64,000 bases of DNA from NCBI RefSeq assembly GCF_019249795.2, contig NZ_CP156892.1, forward strand, positions 248,001 through 312,000, in the 5' to 3' direction. Each line of letters opens with the position of its first letter. Positions within the stretch are counted from its first letter, which is position 1. The notes under the pieces were generated by a model that was not told where the DNA came from, did no database searches, and saw only the letters and a list, made by a program, of their open reading frames with translations. The DNA is from Segatella copri (GTDB taxonomy: Bacteria; Bacteroidota; Bacteroidia; Bacteroidales; Bacteroidaceae). Positions 62,175 to 64,000 of the stretch are shown piece by piece. Made by a program: the position numbers and the translations under genes.

Positions 62175-63029
62175 ATGATAAACGACAGAAGGCAACTGGC
62201 TGACGTGTATCAGCAAACTATAGATATTGTACTGAAGGGACATTACACATCTGAGAATGGGGAGGAAGTGAAACTGCCCGACAACACGAAGATGCTGAAG
62301 GGAAGCAGATTCTATACCAAACCGCTGGATGCTTCAAACATACCTACCCTTGCAGATGGTTCCACCAAGATTATCGTGAAGAATGACGACAGCATTCATT
62401 GCGGTCATCTGTTGCAACAGGAAGGATACAATCCCGTGGTTCTCAACCTGGCAAGCCGTCGCAACCCGGGCGGTGGAGTGAAGAACGGAAGCCGGGCTCA
62501 GGAGGAGAGCCTCTTCCGCAGCACCAACCTCTTTCTCTCAATGTATCGTTATGCGGAATATGCCGAGGATTACGGTCTGGAGAAAAGCAAGTTCCAATAT
62601 CCGATGCCTGTGAGATTCGGAGGCATCTATGTGCCAGACGCTACCGTATTCAGGGCTGGAGCCAAGGATAACTTTGCCTTGCTCGATACTCCTTACTATA
62701 TGTCGTTCGTAGCAGTAGCCGCCATCAATCATCCTGATTTAGATAGAGATGGGAACATCTGTGAAGAAGATGCCGCATTGACAAAGAACAAAATGAGGAC
62801 GATGCTGCGTATCGGTTTGCTGAACGGACACGACAGCATCGTGCTAGGTGCATTCGGTTGCGGTGCCTTCCACAATCCTCCGAAACATATCGCAAGACTG
62901 TTTCACGAAGTCATCGACGAGAAGGAGTTCATGGACAAGTACAAGCTCATCGCCTTCGCCATCCTTGAAGACCATAACTCGCCAAGAGGTGGAAACCTGC
63001 AACCCTTCATCGAGGAATTCAAGTCATAA
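62175..63029 (+). CDS. Microbial-type poly(ADP-ribose) glycohydrolase (TIGR02452 / DUF2263)
   Basis: Cytoplasmic macrodomain-type ADP-ribose hydrolase, 284 aa. The PARG signature GGG-X(6-8)-QEE reads NPGGGVKNGSRAQEES near residues 98-112, with catalytic Glu pair EE; VVLNLASRRNPGGG before it and LGAFGCGAFHNPP near residue 230 complete the ligand site. It removes ADP-ribose from proteins or nucleic acids, so it could reverse toxin- or phage-made modifications. The start overlaps the stop of a 14-codon ORF. Its location beside TA and restriction genes suggests a defence or antitoxin role, which is inference. Confidence 0.88.
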   Translation: MINDRRQLADVYQQTIDIVLKGHYTSENGEEVKLPDNTKMLKGSRFYTKPLDASNIPTLADGSTKIIVKNDDSIHCGHLLQQEGYNPVVLNLASRRNPGGGVKNGSRAQEESLFRSTNLFLSMYRYAEYAEDYGLEKSKFQYPMPVRFGGIYVPDATVFRAGAKDNFALLDTPYYMSFVAVAAINHPDLDRDGNICEEDAALTKNKMRTMLRIGLLNGHDSIVLGAFGCGAFHNPPKHIARLFHEVIDEKEFMDKYKLIAFAILEDHNSPRGGNLQPFIEEFKS

Positions 63030-63041
63030 ACTCCCACAGAT

Positions 63042-63064
63042 TTGGCTTTCCCTTCGGCCGCCGA
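63042..63064 (-). repeat. Dispersed 23-nt intergenic motif, copy 2
   Basis: Reverse complement matches 13453-13475 with one mismatch; located 13 nt after the PARG stop. Confidence 0.6.
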
Positions 63065-63099
63065 TTTTCAATTCACAGATTCACACAGATGGGGCTTGA

Positions 63100-63381
63100 T
63101 TAGCAGTAATCAATGCCTCGTTTCTCACACTCTCCTCGCAGGGCGGCGAGGAAGTAGCTGCGCTCGCTGCCCCAACCACGAACCTTGCGCTCGTGATCTA
63201 TGGTCTGCTTCAAGCGCTCATCGCTGTATGCAGCAAAGCGGGCAGCATACTCTGAAATTCTTGACTCGGCATAACCTGCATCAACAGTTGATGACTCGGC
63301 ATTAACTGCCTTAATTGTTGAAGACTCGGCATTAGCTGCCATTACATTCTCATTGTTCTTTAAATCTGAATTTGGATTCAT
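63100..63381 (-). CDS. 93-aa hypothetical protein with decapeptide repeats
   Basis: Not recognised as a named family. The N-terminal third consists of a 10-residue repeat (ANAESSTI, VNAESSTV, GYAESRIS), encoded by a 30-nt tandem DNA repeat. The C-terminal half is a compact charged helical domain ending RKVRGWGSERSYFLAALRGE followed by CEKRGIDYC, which looks like the conserved part. It is cytoplasmic with no signal peptide. The repeats at the N-terminus look like an in-frame expansion, so length may vary between strains. Confidence 0.6.
   Translation of the reverse strand: MNPNSDLKNNENVMAANAESSTIKAVNAESSTVDAGYAESRISEYAARFAAYSDERLKQTIDHERKVRGWGSERSYFLAALRGECEKRGIDYC
63263..63352. repeat. Three-copy 30-nt coding tandem repeat
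   Basis: Each unit starts GACTCGGCAT at 63263, 63293 and 63323 on the + strand, within the 93-aa gene. A multiple of 3, so copy changes keep the frame. Confidence 0.85.
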
Positions 63382-63789
63382 AAAGATAATTATTTTAAGT
63401 TGTTAAACACTTACACATTCTTTTACCACCGTGGTTATCTCTATGCGAAACTCGGTTGGTGTGCCACAACTGGGCAACTCTTAATGCTTGATTTCGGGTA
63501 CAAAAGTACATCATTATTCTGAAACCACCAAATTTTTTCGGGATTATTTTTCTTGTTTTTTTCCTTCTTCTAAAGAAGAAGATTTTTCGGGGTAGCAAAT
63601 AGCAAGAAAATACCCGACTTGATTAGAAGAGATATACTCGACTTGATTGAAGGAGATTCCCTTAAATGGTTAAACTTTCCTATATTTGCATTATAATAGT
63701 ATTATAATAATAAAATTATAATTATCTTTGCACCATGATTATCAGAAAGATATAAGACTATTCAAAGACAATAAAGAAGATAATATACA
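63382..63789. other. 408-nt intergenic stretch before the AAA ATPase
   Basis: No gene is seen. It holds a two-copy 24-nt repeat (CGACTTGATT at 63615 and 63639) and two -7-like elements for the + strand gene, TATATTTG (63681-63688) and TATCTTTG (63723-63730), neither with a well-spaced -33. Strongly A+T-rich. Confidence 0.5.
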
Positions 63790-64000
63790 ATGATAGAGAA
63801 TCCGTTTATTCTGCGAGGATACATATCCGACGCTTACTTCTGTGATAGAGAAAAGGAAACCATCGACTTGATAAGAGAAATCAAGAATGGCAATAATATC
63901 ACCCTGATTGCACCTAGAAGAATCGGCAAGACAGGGTTGGTGCAGCACGTCTATGCCCAGGAAGAAATCAAGGAAAAATACTATACATTTCTTGTAGATA
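63790..64000 (+). CDS. AAA ATPase, N-terminal part (runs off the window)
   Basis: 70 codons visible. It begins MIENPFILRGYISDAYFCDR and has a Walker A-type loop APRRIGKTGLVQHV near residues 44-57. This wording is typical of the archaeal-ATPase-like / DUF234-associated AAA proteins that are abundant in Bacteroidota, whose functions are largely unknown. The start follows a TATCTTTG element by 60 nt. Walker B and the C-terminal domain lie outside the window. Confidence 0.75.
   Translation, partial: MIENPFILRGYISDAYFCDREKETIDLIREIKNGNNITLIAPRRIGKTGLVQHVYAQEEIKEKYYTFLVD

Overview
The window looks like the chromosome of a gut Prevotella/Segatella (Bacteroidota; gene content and wording of the proteins resemble Segatella copri). 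The evidence is the many promoters of the Bacteroidota type (TTTG or TTG, 19-21 nt spacer, TAnnTTTG), lipoproteins beginning Cys-Ser-Asp-Asp-Asp, a FeoA-FeoB fusion, a Wzc-type tyrosine kinase and the SGNH, DUF4105, PpiD and LptC set of this phylum. No rRNA or tRNA gene was recognised.

Layout. 1-9100 (all minus): a beta-mannan/glucan utilisation cluster (cation:sugar symporter, GH130 phosphorylase, GH26 mannanase, CE7 esterase, GH5_7 mannanase, GH5 endoglucanase) without SusC/SusD in view. 9118-16482: a BadF-type sugar kinase, a large MscS channel, KDO synthesis (kdsA, kdsD), a secreted phospholipase-D-type enzyme and a LuxR regulator. 16615-24969: a divergent locus in which a di-iron hemerythrin/RIC-LuxR regulator faces a porin, two predicted surface lipoproteins (imelysin and di-heme oxidoreductase) and a CcsBA cytochrome c maturation protein. 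The 15-bp arms of an inverted repeat sit on both -33 elements, and the porin mRNA has a strongly folded leader. 25081-46984: housekeeping (TtcA-like, RNase Y, ZapA, RfbA, Wzc-like kinase, PpiD, CorC-like, LptC, SecA, FeoAB). 47261-49469: an MFS protein and an SGNH hydrolase.

49600-64000 is an accessory/defence island. It holds a MntA-HepT pair whose HepT has an internal stop; an IS66 element with intact 27-bp ends and an exact 8-bp target duplication, interrupted inside tnpC by two tandem IS110-type elements; a Dcm-McrB-DUF2357 restriction operon; a structured RNA locus with its own promoter; a decayed DUF2442 gene; a 57-aa protein followed by a PARG-type ADP-ribose hydrolase; and the start of an AAA ATPase.

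The points most worth a second look are the 16.6-25 kb regulator/leader/operator arrangement, a candidate IS110 bridge RNA whose sequence repeats the element borders, the 61.2-61.5 kb structured RNA, and degenerate repeat arrays with a 22-nt period at 5.8 kb and 47.0 kb. All functions are inferred from sequence reading alone; no database search was possible.
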